A stretch of 62,540 bases of DNA from Acidimicrobiia bacterium (GTDB taxonomy: Bacteria > Actinomycetota > Acidimicrobiia > Acidimicrobiales > VFJN01). The DNA lies in contig SHVB01000017.1 of assembly GCA_009694375.1 (NCBI GenBank), positions 1 through 62,540 on the forward strand, given 5' to 3'. The stretch's first letter is position 1, and every line of letters starts with the position of its first letter. The translations under genes and the position numbers were made by a program. The notes below the pieces were generated by a model. It made no database searches. It saw nothing but the letters and a program-made list of their open reading frames with translations, and had not been told where the DNA came from. Below are positions 9,190 to 18,155 of the stretch, one piece after another.

Positions 9190-9906
9190 ATGTCCCTTGA
9201 CGTTACCGATGCCACCTTCCCTACGGAGGTCGTGGAGCGATCGAAGCAGGTCACCGTGGTGGTGGACCTGTGGGCCGAGTGGTGTGGCCCCTGTAAAACG
9301 CTGGGCCCCATCCTGGAGAAGGTGGTGGACGAGACCGCCGGAGCCGTGGTGCTCGTCAAGGTCGACGTGGATGCCAATACCCAGATCCCGGAGGCCTTCA
9401 AGGTGCAGAGCATCCCGGCGGTGTACGCAATGCGCGACGGCAAAGTCATCGATGGCTTCGTGGGGGCGCTCTCGGAGGACAAGGTGCGCGAGTTCATCAC
9501 CCGCCTCCTACCGACCGAGCAGGAGGATGCCCTCGCCGCCCTGCTCGCCGCCGGCGACGAGGCATCGCTCCGCCTGATTCTCGAACAAGAACCGGGCCAC
9601 GCCGAAGCGGTACTGGCCCTGGCGGCGCTCCTGGTGGTGCAACAAGACGAGACCGCGAAAGCGGAGGGGCTGGCGCTTCTCGAGCGGATCCCCGCGTCGA
9701 CGGAGACGCGGCACCTCGCGGCGTTGGCCCGGGTGGGGCCGGCTGACGAAATGGAAGATGTGCGTATCGAACTCGACCGCCTGCTGGCTTCGGTGAAAGA
9801 CGACGAGACGGCGCGGCAGCGGTTCGTAGATCTACTAGAGGTGCTGGGTCCCGACGATCCGCGTACCGCGGCGTATCGCAAGGAACTGACGGCGCGCCTG
9901 TTCTAG
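9190..9906 (+). CDS. Thioredoxin-TPR protein (CnoX/YbbN-like)
   Basis: The N-terminal 110 residues form a thioredoxin domain with the complete active site WCGPC near residue 34 and the conserved cis-proline loop SIPAVYA. The C-terminal 125 residues are Ala/Leu/Glu-rich helical repeats of the tetratricopeptide type. This two-domain architecture is that of CnoX/YbbN, which protects proteins during oxidative stress and hands them to chaperones. Unlike E. coli CnoX, this protein retains both active-site cysteines and may act as a genuine oxidoreductase. The ATG at 9190 begins MSLDVTD. An earlier in-frame start adds a 13-residue extension lying within the divergent promoter region. Confidence 0.9.
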   Translation: MSLDVTDATFPTEVVERSKQVTVVVDLWAEWCGPCKTLGPILEKVVDETAGAVVLVKVDVDANTQIPEAFKVQSIPAVYAMRDGKVIDGFVGALSEDKVREFITRLLPTEQEDALAALLAAGDEASLRLILEQEPGHAEAVLALAALLVVQQDETAKAEGLALLERIPASTETRHLAALARVGPADEMEDVRIELDRLLASVKDDETARQRFVDLLEVLGPDDPRTAAYRKELTARLF

Positions 9907-10015
9907 GGGGGAGGGGTTTCGCCTAGTTGCCCCCTGTTGGTGACACTCCTGCACCGATAGCCTTCGTTCGTCCTTCCCCCGTTGTGGCTGCATGGTCGCG
10001 TCCCTGGGAGGGACA

Positions 10016-10729
10016 GTGTCTGAGATCTCCAACGGTGCGCCCCGCGAGGGCGATATTCCCCTCCGCCCGCTACCGCCTCGCTCGTGGCGCGAGCGCGTCG
10101 AGCAGGTGGCCGATGCCACGGGTACCTCCCCACTGCGCATTGCGCTCGGGGCGGGGGTGGCTCTGGCAGCCCTAGCGGGGGTGGCCTGGCTCCTACGACC
10201 GACGGCGGCCCCACCGGAGGTGGCGCTGCCCTTCGCCGCTTCTACCGTGGCCACCCCCCTCACCACCACCACCACGGCTCCCGTGCCCTTCGTCGTGCAC
10301 GTGGCCGGTGCGGTGATCACCCCGGGTCTGCACGAGTTGCCGGCGGGGGCGCGAGTGGCCGATGCCATTACCGCCGCCGGCGGTTTGCGCCCCGACGCCG
10401 ACGCCACCGGGATCAACCTGGCGGCCCCGCTAAGCGACGGCACGCGCTTGTATGTACCAGTGGTCGGTGAAACGCCGCCACCGGTGGTACTCGGGGCCAC
10501 CGGGCCTACGAGTGCGAGCGGAACGGATCTCCCCGCGGCCGCCGTGAATCTCAATACCGCCGGCGAGGAGGAACTGGATGGCTTGCCGGGAGTGGGGCCT
10601 GCCACCGCGTCGGCCATTATCAACTATCGCCAAGAAGTGGGTGGATTCGCATCGGTCGATGAGTTGTTGGACGTGCCTGGCATCGGCGAAGCGAAACTGG
10701 AGCAACTGCGTCCGCTGGTGACGGTGTGA
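10016..10729 (+). CDS. comEA: ComEA-like DNA-uptake protein (SLBB plus helix-hairpin-helix)
   Basis: A single transmembrane helix (about residues 43-60) is followed by a Thr-rich spacer. An SLBB domain (VHVAGAVITPGLHEL onward) and a C-terminal helix-hairpin-helix pair (NLNTAGEEELDGLPGVG and DELLDVPGIGEAKL) complete the protein. ComEA proteins sit on the outer face of the membrane and bind incoming double-stranded DNA for transformation. The GTG at 10016 is preferred because GGGAGG lies six bases upstream; a GTG or ATG 24 bases earlier is also in frame. The gene ends in a GTGA overlap with comEC, the usual partner that forms the membrane channel. Confidence 0.92.
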   Translation: MSEISNGAPREGDIPLRPLPPRSWRERVEQVADATGTSPLRIALGAGVALAALAGVAWLLRPTAAPPEVALPFAASTVATPLTTTTTAPVPFVVHVAGAVITPGLHELPAGARVADAITAAGGLRPDADATGINLAAPLSDGTRLYVPVVGETPPPVVLGATGPTSASGTDLPAAAVNLNTAGEEELDGLPGVGPATASAIINYRQEVGGFASVDELLDVPGIGEAKLEQLRPLVTV

Positions 10730-12519
10730 GTTTCTCCCCGCCGGTGGCGGTGGCCTTGGCGGGGGCGGCGGCCCTCGGCGCGCTCCACCCGGCCCGGCCG
10801 AGCCTGGGGGCGGGGCTCGGGGTGGTGGTCCTCGCGCTGGTGGGGCGACAGAACGGATTGCTGATCCTGGCGGTAGGACTGATGGTGAGCGGGTTGGCCC
10901 AGCGCAGTCTCGACGGTCTGGCGGGGGTGCGCCCCGGCTCGTGGGCGGGCGAAGTGGAACTGGTGAGCGACCCGGTGCCGTCCTTCGGAGGGGTACGAGT
11001 AGATGTGCGGGTGGGGGGGCGTCGCTTGGAGGCTCGCGCCGAAGGGCCCGCCGCCCAGGCTCTCCAAGGGCGACTCGCTGGCGAGGTGATGGCCGTTCGA
11101 GGCGTGGTGACGGCGGTGCCCCCTGAGGCCACCTGGCTCGTCCCCCGACACATCGGCGGTCGCCTGCGCCTCTCCCGGGTGGAGCGATGGCACCTGGGCT
11201 CGGGGCCGAGCCAGGTGGCCAACGCTCTGCGGCGCACCCTGATGGCGGGCGCCGAGTCAATGTCGCCCCGGCAACGGGCGCTCTACACGGGGCTGGTGAT
11301 CGGTGACGATCGGGCGCAGCCGGTTGGGCTGGCCGACGATTTTCGCGGTGCTGGGCTCACCCACCTATTGGCTGTTTCGGGACAAAACGTGTCGTTTGTG
11401 TTGGCGTTGGCCAGCCCGGTGTTGCGGCGCCTGCGGCTGTGGCCCCGTTGGTTTCTTACCCTCGGGCTGATTGGGATGTTCGGGTTGATGACGCGTTTTG
11501 AACCATCGGTGTTGCGGGCGTCGGCCCTTGCCGCGCTGGCAACTCTGGTGACGACCACCGGCCATGCCCTGGCCCGGGTCACGGTGCTGGGTTGGGCCAG
11601 TGCAGGGCTACTGATGATCGACCCATTGCTCGTGCATTCGGTGGGGTTCCGGCTTTCGGTGGCGGCGTCGGCAGCCATTGTGGTGTTGGCGCCCCGGCTC
11701 CTGGAGGTCCTGCCGGGTCCGGCACTGTTCCGGGAGGCAATGGCGGTCACCCTGGCGGCCCAGCTGGGGGTGGCTCCCGTATTGCTTGCCACCTTCGGGC
11801 CCATTCCGGTGGCTTCGCTGCCCGCCAACCTCCTGGCGGTGCCGGTGGCGGGAGCGATCATGGTGTGGGGTCTCACGGCGGGCCTGCTCGCGGGAGTTGC
11901 GGGCCCGTCGGTGGCGTGGCTGCTTCAGCTACCCACCGGGGCTGGGCTGGCTTGGTTGGAGGCGGTGGCTCACCACCTCGCCCAGGCTTCCTTGGGCGAA
12001 CTCGGGGGTGGGGAAGTGGTGGCGCTGGGGGTGGGTCTGGCGGTGGCGGCGGTGGGAGCACGCCGGGTCGAGTGGGTGCGCCAGGCGGGGTTGTTATTGG
12101 CGGGCACCGCGGTGCTCGTGGCGGTGGTGGCGGCGAGGGCCCCGCCGCCGCTGCGGGCATCGGTGACTACCGGAGTGACGGTGTGGCGCGAGGGGTCAAG
12201 CGCACTGGTGGTCCTGAGCGATGCGGGGGGCGGACGCTCGGTGGGATCGGCAGGGGTGTTGGAGGGATTGCGGCGATCGGGCATCGATCGGATCGGGCTG
12301 CTGGTGGTGGCCGATGCGTCGGTGCCGCGAGAGGTGGTGGCGGATGTGCTCCAGGGGCATCCCACCGGTGGCGTGGTGACTGCTGATCCTGGCACTCTTG
12401 GCTCGGTGGGTGTGCCGGTGGCCCGACCCCCGCCGGGGGGCGGGATGGAAGTAGGCCGACTTGCGGTGCGGATCACGGCTTTGCCGGAGCGTCTAGTGGT
12501 GGATGCTCGTCCCCGATGA
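10726..12519 (+). CDS. comEC: ComEC/Rec2 family DNA-uptake channel, with degenerate C-terminal domain
   Basis: Polytopic membrane protein of 597 aa. A short N-terminal hydrophobic region and an OB-like DUF4131 segment precede the Competence domain, marked by the signature GLTHLLAVSGQN near residue 208. About ten hydrophobic segments extend to residue 470. ComEC transports single-stranded DNA into the cell. Typical ComEC proteins of 700-800 aa end in a metallo-beta-lactamase-like nuclease domain with a THxDxDH motif. Here the C-terminal 115 residues keep the LRRSGIDRIGLLVV strand, but the following motif is VADASVP, so the metal ligands are absent. Translation is coupled to comEA through GTGA. 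Confidence 0.9.
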   Translation: MSFSPPVAVALAGAAALGALHPARPSLGAGLGVVVLALVGRQNGLLILAVGLMVSGLAQRSLDGLAGVRPGSWAGEVELVSDPVPSFGGVRVDVRVGGRRLEARAEGPAAQALQGRLAGEVMAVRGVVTAVPPEATWLVPRHIGGRLRLSRVERWHLGSGPSQVANALRRTLMAGAESMSPRQRALYTGLVIGDDRAQPVGLADDFRGAGLTHLLAVSGQNVSFVLALASPVLRRLRLWPRWFLTLGLIGMFGLMTRFEPSVLRASALAALATLVTTTGHALARVTVLGWASAGLLMIDPLLVHSVGFRLSVAASAAIVVLAPRLLEVLPGPALFREAMAVTLAAQLGVAPVLLATFGPIPVASLPANLLAVPVAGAIMVWGLTAGLLAGVAGPSVAWLLQLPTGAGLAWLEAVAHHLAQASLGELGGGEVVALGVGLAVAAVGARRVEWVRQAGLLLAGTAVLVAVVAARAPPPLRASVTTGVTVWREGSSALVVLSDAGGGRSVGSAGVLEGLRRSGIDRIGLLVVADASVPREVVADVLQGHPTGGVVTADPGTLGSVGVPVARPPPGGGMEVGRLAVRITALPERLVVDARPR

Positions 12520-12565
12520 CCTCGGGTCGAGGAGGTGTTGAAACAACAAGGTAGGTTCCCCTTTC

Positions 12566-13453
12566 GTGGAGTCGATGCCGTGGCGCGTGGTAGATGACCT
12601 GGCTTGTCCGGTGGTGGCTCTCGGCGACCATCGCTTCGATATCCGGTATCGCGCGCTGGTCATGGGGATCTTGAACCGCACCCCGGATTCGTTCTTCGAT
12701 GGCGGTGCCTATTACGACTTCGACGCTTTTCTCGGCAAGGCCGAGCAACTCGTGGGGGAGGGGGCTGATTTTCTCGACGTGGGCGGGGTGAAGGCCGGCC
12801 CCGGCCCGGAGGTGGGGCCGCAGGAGGAACTGGATCGGGTGATTCCGGCGATCGAGGCATTGCAGCAACGCTTCGATCTTCCCCTGTCGGTGGATACCTG
12901 GCGGGCGTCGGTCCTGCAGGAGGCCATCGCCGCCGGGGCGGTGGTGGGCAACGACATCAGCGGATTCGAGGACCCGGCCTACCTCACGGTGGCGGCGGCG
13001 GGTGGTGCGTCGGTGGTGGCGACGCACATCCGCATCGGCCCACGGGTCCCGGATCCGAATCCGGTGTACGACGAGCCGGTAACCAAGGCGGTGGCGCGCT
13101 TTTTGCGGCAGCGGGCCGAGCAGGCCGAGGCGGCGGGAATCCCTCGAGAGCGAGTCATGGTGGATGCCGGACTCGACCTCGGAAAGAGCGAGCCGCAGTC
13201 GCTGGCCTTGCTGCGTTCCCATGACCAACTCGCGCAACTCGGTTGGCCGCTGTTCCTCTCGGCATCGAACAAGCGGTTTCTGGGGGCGCTCGTGGGGCAG
13301 GAGGTGGGCGACCGTCGCGAGGTATCCCATGCCGCCCATGCTTTCGGTATCTCGCAAGGGTGTCGCGTGCTGCGGGCGCATGATGTGCGGGGGGCGCGCC
13401 GCACCGCTGATGTGATGGCGGCGGTACTGGAGGCCCGGGCGGCCAGCGGATGA
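12566..13453 (+). CDS. folP: Dihydropteroate synthase homologue, FolP2 type
   Basis: TIM-barrel protein of 295 aa from the pterin-binding family. GILNRTPDSFFDGG is the first conserved strand. The next loop reads DVGGVKAGPG rather than the canonical GGESTRPG, and the later loop reads DAGLDLGKS rather than DPGxGFGK. These changes are features of the mycobacterial FolP2 branch. The related M. leprae FolP2 is reported to lack dihydropteroate synthase activity, so a folate role is uncertain. The start is GTG at 12566, with an ATG nine bases later also possible. The stop overlaps the holA start as ATGA, suggesting coupled expression with a replication gene. Confidence 0.85.
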   Translation: MESMPWRVVDDLACPVVALGDHRFDIRYRALVMGILNRTPDSFFDGGAYYDFDAFLGKAEQLVGEGADFLDVGGVKAGPGPEVGPQEELDRVIPAIEALQQRFDLPLSVDTWRASVLQEAIAAGAVVGNDISGFEDPAYLTVAAAGGASVVATHIRIGPRVPDPNPVYDEPVTKAVARFLRQRAEQAEAAGIPRERVMVDAGLDLGKSEPQSLALLRSHDQLAQLGWPLFLSASNKRFLGALVGQEVGDRREVSHAAHAFGISQGCRVLRAHDVRGARRTADVMAAVLEARAASG

Positions 13454-14436
13454 GCGCCGTCCCGATCACGCTCCTGAAGGGCGACAACGACGCGGTGCTG
13501 CGCGATGCGGTGCGCGCCTTTGTGGACGATCTCGTGGGTGATGAGGAACGTTCGCTCGTGGTGGAGGAGATCGACGTGGGGGCCGTCGACGCTGATGGGC
13601 TCGATCCGTTGCTCGTACTCGTGGATGCTGCCCAAACTCCACCGTTCCTCACTGAATTTCGGGTGGTGTTGGGCCGCGTCACTGAAAAACGGGAGCGCAA
13701 TGACCTCGTCCAACCCCTGGTGGACTACCTCCTCGACCCGCTCCCGAGCACACGCCTGGTGCTGGAATGGGGCACGGGGAAAGTGCCCAAGGCCCTCCTT
13801 GAAGCAGTAACGCGCTGCGGCGGGGCCCAGGTGGATTCAAGTCCGGGTCGGAAAGTTACCGAGTGGGTGGAGGAGCATCTGGCCGAGTCGGGTCTAAAAG
13901 TGGATGCCAATGGCCGCAAGAGGTTGGTGGTGTGGGTAGGCGATGAGCCAGGCCGACTGCTTGGTTTGATCGACCTGCTCACCTCCACCTTTGGGGTTGG
14001 TCGAAAGATCACGGCGGCGGAGATCGAACCGTTTCTCGGTGATGACGGCAGCGTTCCCCCGTGGGATCTCACCGATGCCATTGATCGCGGCGACCGGGCC
14101 ACGGCCCTCGATCTGCTTCAGCGCATGGTGGGGCAAGGCGAGCGCCACCCTTTCCAGGTACTCAGCACCCTGCACACCCACTTCGGCCGGATGCTGCGAC
14201 TTGACGGTGCGGCGGTGGCTTCGGAGAGCGATGCGGCGGCCCTGCTGGGGATGAAGGGATCCACCTTCCCGGCCCGCAAAGCCATGGGGCAGGCCCGTCG
14301 TCTTGGGCACGAGCGCATCGTCCGGGCGATCGATCTGCTGGCGCGGGCCGATCTGGACCTGCGCGGCGGCAAGGCCTGGCCCGATGGTCTTGTCCTCGAG
14401 GTCTTGGTGGCCCGGCTGGCGGCGCTATCCAAGTAG
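13450..14436 (+). CDS. holA: DNA polymerase III subunit delta
   Basis: The 328-aa product has the three-domain pattern of bacterial delta, the clamp-loader subunit that opens the beta sliding clamp. The N-terminal segment ITLLKGDNDAVLRDAVRAF is the degenerate AAA+ start. TPPFLTEFRVVLGR near residue 60 is the clamp-interaction element. A helical collar domain occupies the C-terminus (RRLGHERIVRAIDLLARADL). The ATG overlaps the folP stop. The gene faces rpsT tail to tail, and a strong hairpin lies between them. The comEC-folP-holA-rpsT neighbourhood resembles the common comEC-holA-rpsT order of many bacteria. Confidence 0.92.
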   Translation: MSAVPITLLKGDNDAVLRDAVRAFVDDLVGDEERSLVVEEIDVGAVDADGLDPLLVLVDAAQTPPFLTEFRVVLGRVTEKRERNDLVQPLVDYLLDPLPSTRLVLEWGTGKVPKALLEAVTRCGGAQVDSSPGRKVTEWVEEHLAESGLKVDANGRKRLVVWVGDEPGRLLGLIDLLTSTFGVGRKITAAEIEPFLGDDGSVPPWDLTDAIDRGDRATALDLLQRMVGQGERHPFQVLSTLHTHFGRMLRLDGAAVASESDAAALLGMKGSTFPARKAMGQARRLGHERIVRAIDLLARADLDLRGGKAWPDGLVLEVLVARLAALSK

Positions 14437-14448
14437 CGCCCGAACGCG

Positions 14449-14477
14449 ACTGTGCCGGGCGCTGGGCCCGGCACAGT
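14449..14477. terminator. Bidirectional terminator hairpin between holA and rpsT
   Basis: A perfect 12-bp inverted repeat (ACTGTGCCGGGC and its complement) encloses the 5-base loop GCTGG. It lies 12 bp past the holA stop and 23 bp past the rpsT stop, between convergent genes. There is no T tract on either side, which is usual for high-GC actinobacterial terminators. The hairpin is directly visible; its terminator function is inferred from position. Confidence 0.75.
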
Positions 14478-14500
14478 GCAGCGATCGTGGTGAGGCCCGC

Positions 14501-14773
14501 TCAGGTGGCGGAGACGGCGCCCTGGTTCAGTTTCTTGGCGAGCCGCGACTTCCGGCGGGCGGCGGCGTTCTTATGGATCACGCCTTTGTTCACTGCGGTG
14601 TCGAGACGCTTCTGGGCCAATCGGTTCAGCTCGATGGCGTTGTCGGCGCCCGACGTGGCGGCCGCCGAGGCGACCTTGGTGCGCGTCTTCAATTCGCTAC
14701 GCACGGCCTTGTTTCGCTCGGTGCGCTTGACGGTCTGACGGTTGCGCTTGATCTGGCTCTTGATGTTGGCCAC
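14501..14773 (-). CDS. rpsT: 30S ribosomal protein S20
   Basis: A 90-aa basic protein of the S20 family, a three-helix primary binder of 16S rRNA. It opens with the hallmark [13 protein letters not shown] and continues with a Lys/Arg/Ala-rich helical pattern ([10 protein letters not shown], then [19 protein letters not shown]). Length and charge are typical. The ATG is preceded by AGGACACC, a plausible ribosome-binding site. It is transcribed away from lepA, with 110 bp between the two starts, which must hold both promoters. Confidence 0.97.
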   Translation of the reverse strand: MANIKSQIKRNRQTVKRTERNKAVRSELKTRTKVASAAATSGADNAIELNRLAQKRLDTAVNKGVIHKNAAARRKSRLAKKLNQGAVSAT

Positions 14774-14883
14774 GAGGTGTCCTGCTCAGTAGATCTGGGA
14801 TGGAATCGAACCCGCCCATTCTACCCGCCTCCTCGGATTCTCGTCACATCCAGAGGTCCCGGTACCGTGATGGTTTCCCTCCT

Positions 14884-16668
14884 ATGGACCTCAGTCGCCT
14901 CCGCAACCTATCTATCGTGGCGCATGTCGACCACGGGAAGAGCACGCTCGCCGATCGCCTCCTCGAGTTGTGCGGAGCCGTCGACCCTCGAGATATGCGA
15001 GCCCAGTACCTCGATTCGATGGACATTGAGCGGGAGCGGGGCATCACGATCAAACTCCAGTCGGTCCGGCTCGACTATCAGGACCATGTCATCAACCTGA
15101 TCGATACCCCCGGCCATGTGGATTTCGGCTACGAGGTCTCGCGGTCGCTGGCGGCCTGCGAAGGCGTGATCCTGCTCGTCGACGCCGCTCAGGGGATCGA
15201 GGCCCAGACGCTGGCCAACTGTTATCTGGCGCTGGAGAACGACCTGGAAATCGTGGCGTGTCTCAACAAACTCGATCTTCCCGCCGCCGACCCCGACCGC
15301 TGTGCCGCCGAGATCGAACAGGTGCTGGGGATCCCCGCCGCCGGGATCCTTCGCATCAGCGCCAAGACCGGCGCCGGAGTGCCCGAACTGCTCGACGCGG
15401 TCATCGAAGCGATCCCGGCCCCGACCGGTAACCCGAATGATCCGCTCCAGGCGCTGATCTTCGACTCGTACTACGACAGTTACCGGGGGGTGGTGTCGTC
15501 GGTGCGGGTAATGACCGGAGTGCTCAGGACCGGTGCCCGGGTGAAGTTTATGCAGGCCAATGCCGTGCACGACGCCGACGAGGTAGGCGTGCGGAGTCCG
15601 GATCACACGCCGGTGGTGTCGCTCGGCCCCGGTGAGACCGGCTACCTGATCGCCGGCATCAAGGACGTGCGCGAAGCCCGCTCCGGCGAGACGGTCACCG
15701 ATGCCATCCACCCCGCCTCCTCGCCGCTCGAGGGCTATCGCGAGCCGAAGCCGATGGTGTTCTGCGGCCTCTACCCCATCGACGGCGACCAGTTCTCCGA
15801 CCTGCGAGATGCCCTGGAGAAACTGCGCCTGAACGACGGCTCCTACACCTACGAGCCGGAGACATCAGGGGCGTTGGGCTTCGGCTTCCGCTGCGGGTTC
15901 CTGGGGCTGTTGCACATGGAGATTGTGCGGGAGCGTCTCGTGCGCGAGTTCAATCTCGACCTGATCGCCACGGCACCCTCGGTGGCCTATCTCGTACACA
16001 AGACCGATGGCGAAGTGCTGGAGGTGGCGAACCCTTCAGCCCTGCCGCCCATGGTGGAGATCGACTTCATCGAGGAGCCGATGCTCACCTGCACGATCCT
16101 CACTCCGAAGGACTACACGGGGACGATCATGGAACTGTGTCAGCAACGACGGGGTGAAATGCTGAAACTCGAGTACCTCTCGCCGGAGCGGATGGAACTG
16201 ATCTACAAGGTGCCCCTCGCCGAAGTGGTGCGGGATTTCTTCGACCAACTCAAGAGCCGTACCCAGGGCTACGCGTCACTGGATTACGAGCCGGCGGGGT
16301 ATGTGCGATCCGATCTCGTAAAGGTGGACGTGCTCCTCAACGGTGTGCCGGCCGATGCTTTCTCCAACATTCTCCACAAGGACAAGGCCCAGGAGTACGG
16401 CAAGCGCATGTCGGAGAAACTGGCTGAGTTGATTCCCCGACAGATGTTCGACGTGCCGATCCAGGCCGCCATCGGCGGAAAGATCATCAGCCGGGAGACG
16501 GTGAAGGCCAAGCGCAAGGATGTGCTGGCTAAGTGTTACGGCGGCGACATCACCCGCAAACGCAAACTGTTGGAGAAGCAGAAGGCCGGGAAGAAGCGGA
16601 TGAAGAACATCGGCCGGGTGGAGGTGCCCCAAGAGGCCTTTGTGAGCGCCCTGCGCCTGGAGGACTGA
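14884..16668 (+). CDS. lepA: Elongation factor 4 (LepA) GTPase
   Basis: Translational GTPase of 594 aa that acts on stalled or mistranslocated ribosomes. G1 is AHVDHGKST, the switch region is RERGITIK, G3 is DTPGHVDF and G4 is NKLD. The EF-G-like domains follow, and the LepA-specific C-terminal domain ends in [17 protein letters not shown]. The ATG at 14884 ([10 protein letters not shown]) was selected; an upstream GTG in frame would add a non-conserved 28-residue leader. Close linkage to rpsT is common in bacteria. Confidence 0.97.
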   Translation: MDLSRLRNLSIVAHVDHGKSTLADRLLELCGAVDPRDMRAQYLDSMDIERERGITIKLQSVRLDYQDHVINLIDTPGHVDFGYEVSRSLAACEGVILLVDAAQGIEAQTLANCYLALENDLEIVACLNKLDLPAADPDRCAAEIEQVLGIPAAGILRISAKTGAGVPELLDAVIEAIPAPTGNPNDPLQALIFDSYYDSYRGVVSSVRVMTGVLRTGARVKFMQANAVHDADEVGVRSPDHTPVVSLGPGETGYLIAGIKDVREARSGETVTDAIHPASSPLEGYREPKPMVFCGLYPIDGDQFSDLRDALEKLRLNDGSYTYEPETSGALGFGFRCGFLGLLHMEIVRERLVREFNLDLIATAPSVAYLVHKTDGEVLEVANPSALPPMVEIDFIEEPMLTCTILTPKDYTGTIMELCQQRRGEMLKLEYLSPERMELIYKVPLAEVVRDFFDQLKSRTQGYASLDYEPAGYVRSDLVKVDVLLNGVPADAFSNILHKDKAQEYGKRMSEKLAELIPRQMFDVPIQAAIGGKIISRETVKAKRKDVLAKCYGGDITRKRKLLEKQKAGKKRMKNIGRVEVPQEAFVSALRLED

Positions 16669-16796
16669 ACGAGAGCCTTCGTGGCGCTCGATGCTCCATC
16701 GGCGGTGACCATGTTCGGTGCGCGTCAACTCGGGCGGCAGGGGGCGGGCGCTAGGAGCGATGGGTGCTCCGGCGGCGGTTCCGCTAGGAACAGCAT

Positions 16797-18152
16797 GTGA
16801 CCACCACCATCATCTGGTTCCGCCGAGACCTGCGCCTCGTGGATCACCCGGCCCTCACCGAGGCGGTGCAGGCGGCGGGACCGGGCGGTGAGGTGGTGGC
16901 CCTGTTTTGCATGGACGACCGCCTCTGGGGCCCGGCCGGGGCGAACCGCCGGGCGTTTCTGGTGGGGTGTCTGCGGGCTTTGGACGAGTCGATTGGTGGC
17001 CGTTTGGTGGTGCGGTGGGGCGATCCGGCTGCAGTGGTGGCGGCGGTGGCGGCGGAAGTTGACGCCCGCGAGGTCTTCGTCACCGGTGATTTCGCGCCCT
17101 ATGGTGCTCTCCGCGACGAGCGCGTGGCGGCGGTGTTGCGGGAGGCCGACCGAACCCTCGTGCGGGTGGGGTCGCCCTACGCCGTGGCACCGGGTTCGGT
17201 ACTGAATGGATCCGGGCTGCCCTACAAGGTGTTCACGCCGTTTTTCAAGGCGTGGATGATCCACGGCTGGGCCGGGGCGCTCCCGGCACCGGGCGCACTG
17301 CAGTGGGCGGCGTTGTCGAGTGAGCAGTGGCCAGCCGCCGCAGCGAGTGCCGGTCACCTGCCCGAGCCGGGGGAGGTAGCGGCCTGGGCGAGGGCAAATC
17401 GCTTCTACGGCGAGCACCTCGCCGCCTATGACGAGCAGCGCAACGACCCTGGCGCGGCGGCTACCTCCGGGTTGGCGCCGTACTTGAAGTGGGGCTGCCT
17501 GCACCCGCGGCAACTCTTGGCGGAACTGGGCAGTAGTCGGGCCGAGGCAGTGTTCCGTTCGGAACTGGGGTGGCGGGAGTTCTACGCCGATGTGCTCCAC
17601 CACCGTCCCGACACCGTGCGTAGCGCCTTCAACCCGGCGATGGCGGGTATGGAGGTAGACGTAGCTGATACCGATGGTCTGTTTCAGGCCTGGTGTGAAG
17701 GGCGTACGGGCTTCCCCATCGTTGACGCGGGGATGCGGCAATTGGTGGCCGAGGGTTTCATGCACAATCGGGTGCGGATGCTGGTGGCCAGTTTCCTGGT
17801 GAAGGACCTACACCTTGACTGGACGAGGGGCGCGCGTTTCTTCATGGAACATCTCGCCGATGGCGACGTGGCTTCGAACCAGCACGGATGGCAGTGGGTG
17901 GCGGGCACCGGCACCGATGCTTCCCCCTACTTCCGGATCTTCAACCCGGTGACCCAGGGCGAACGTTTCGACCCGAGAGGCGTGTACGTGCGCCGCTGGG
18001 TGCCGGAGTTGGCGGCGGTAGGAGACCGGTATGTGCACCACCCCTGGGACGACCCTGCCGGAGCGCCCCCGGGGTATCCAGCGCCGATGGTGGATCACGC
18101 CGAGGAGCGCGTCGAGGCACTGCGGCGCTACGCCGTTGTGCGGGGTCGCTGA
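16797..18152 (+). CDS. phr: Deoxyribodipyrimidine photolyase
   Basis: Class I photolyase/cryptochrome family protein of 451 aa that uses light to reverse pyrimidine dimers. The N-terminal antenna domain starts IIWFRRDLRLVDHPAL. The FAD-binding half shows WREFYADVLHHRP, MHNRVRMLVASFLVKDL and GDVASNQHGWQWVAGTGTD, with FRIFNP near the end, all standard for CPD photolyases. Which antenna cofactor it carries cannot be told. The start is GTG; a small hairpin GTTCC-GCTA-GGAAC lies just upstream. It converges on panE with three bases between the stops. Confidence 0.94.
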   Translation: MTTTIIWFRRDLRLVDHPALTEAVQAAGPGGEVVALFCMDDRLWGPAGANRRAFLVGCLRALDESIGGRLVVRWGDPAAVVAAVAAEVDAREVFVTGDFAPYGALRDERVAAVLREADRTLVRVGSPYAVAPGSVLNGSGLPYKVFTPFFKAWMIHGWAGALPAPGALQWAALSSEQWPAAAASAGHLPEPGEVAAWARANRFYGEHLAAYDEQRNDPGAAATSGLAPYLKWGCLHPRQLLAELGSSRAEAVFRSELGWREFYADVLHHRPDTVRSAFNPAMAGMEVDVADTDGLFQAWCEGRTGFPIVDAGMRQLVAEGFMHNRVRMLVASFLVKDLHLDWTRGARFFMEHLADGDVASNQHGWQWVAGTGTDASPYFRIFNPVTQGERFDPRGVYVRRWVPELAAVGDRYVHHPWDDPAGAPPGYPAPMVDHAEERVEALRRYAVVRGR

Positions 18153-18155
18153 GGG

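Noticed and set aside
10260-10275. CACCACC runs at several places as microsatellites or CRISPR-like repeats
   Set aside because: They are short runs of Thr codons in linkers of exported proteins; no spacer structure exists.
16770-16796. Hairpin GTTCC-GCTA-GGAAC before the photolyase gene as a lepA terminator
   Set aside because: The stem has only five pairs and lies against the next start codon; too weak to call.
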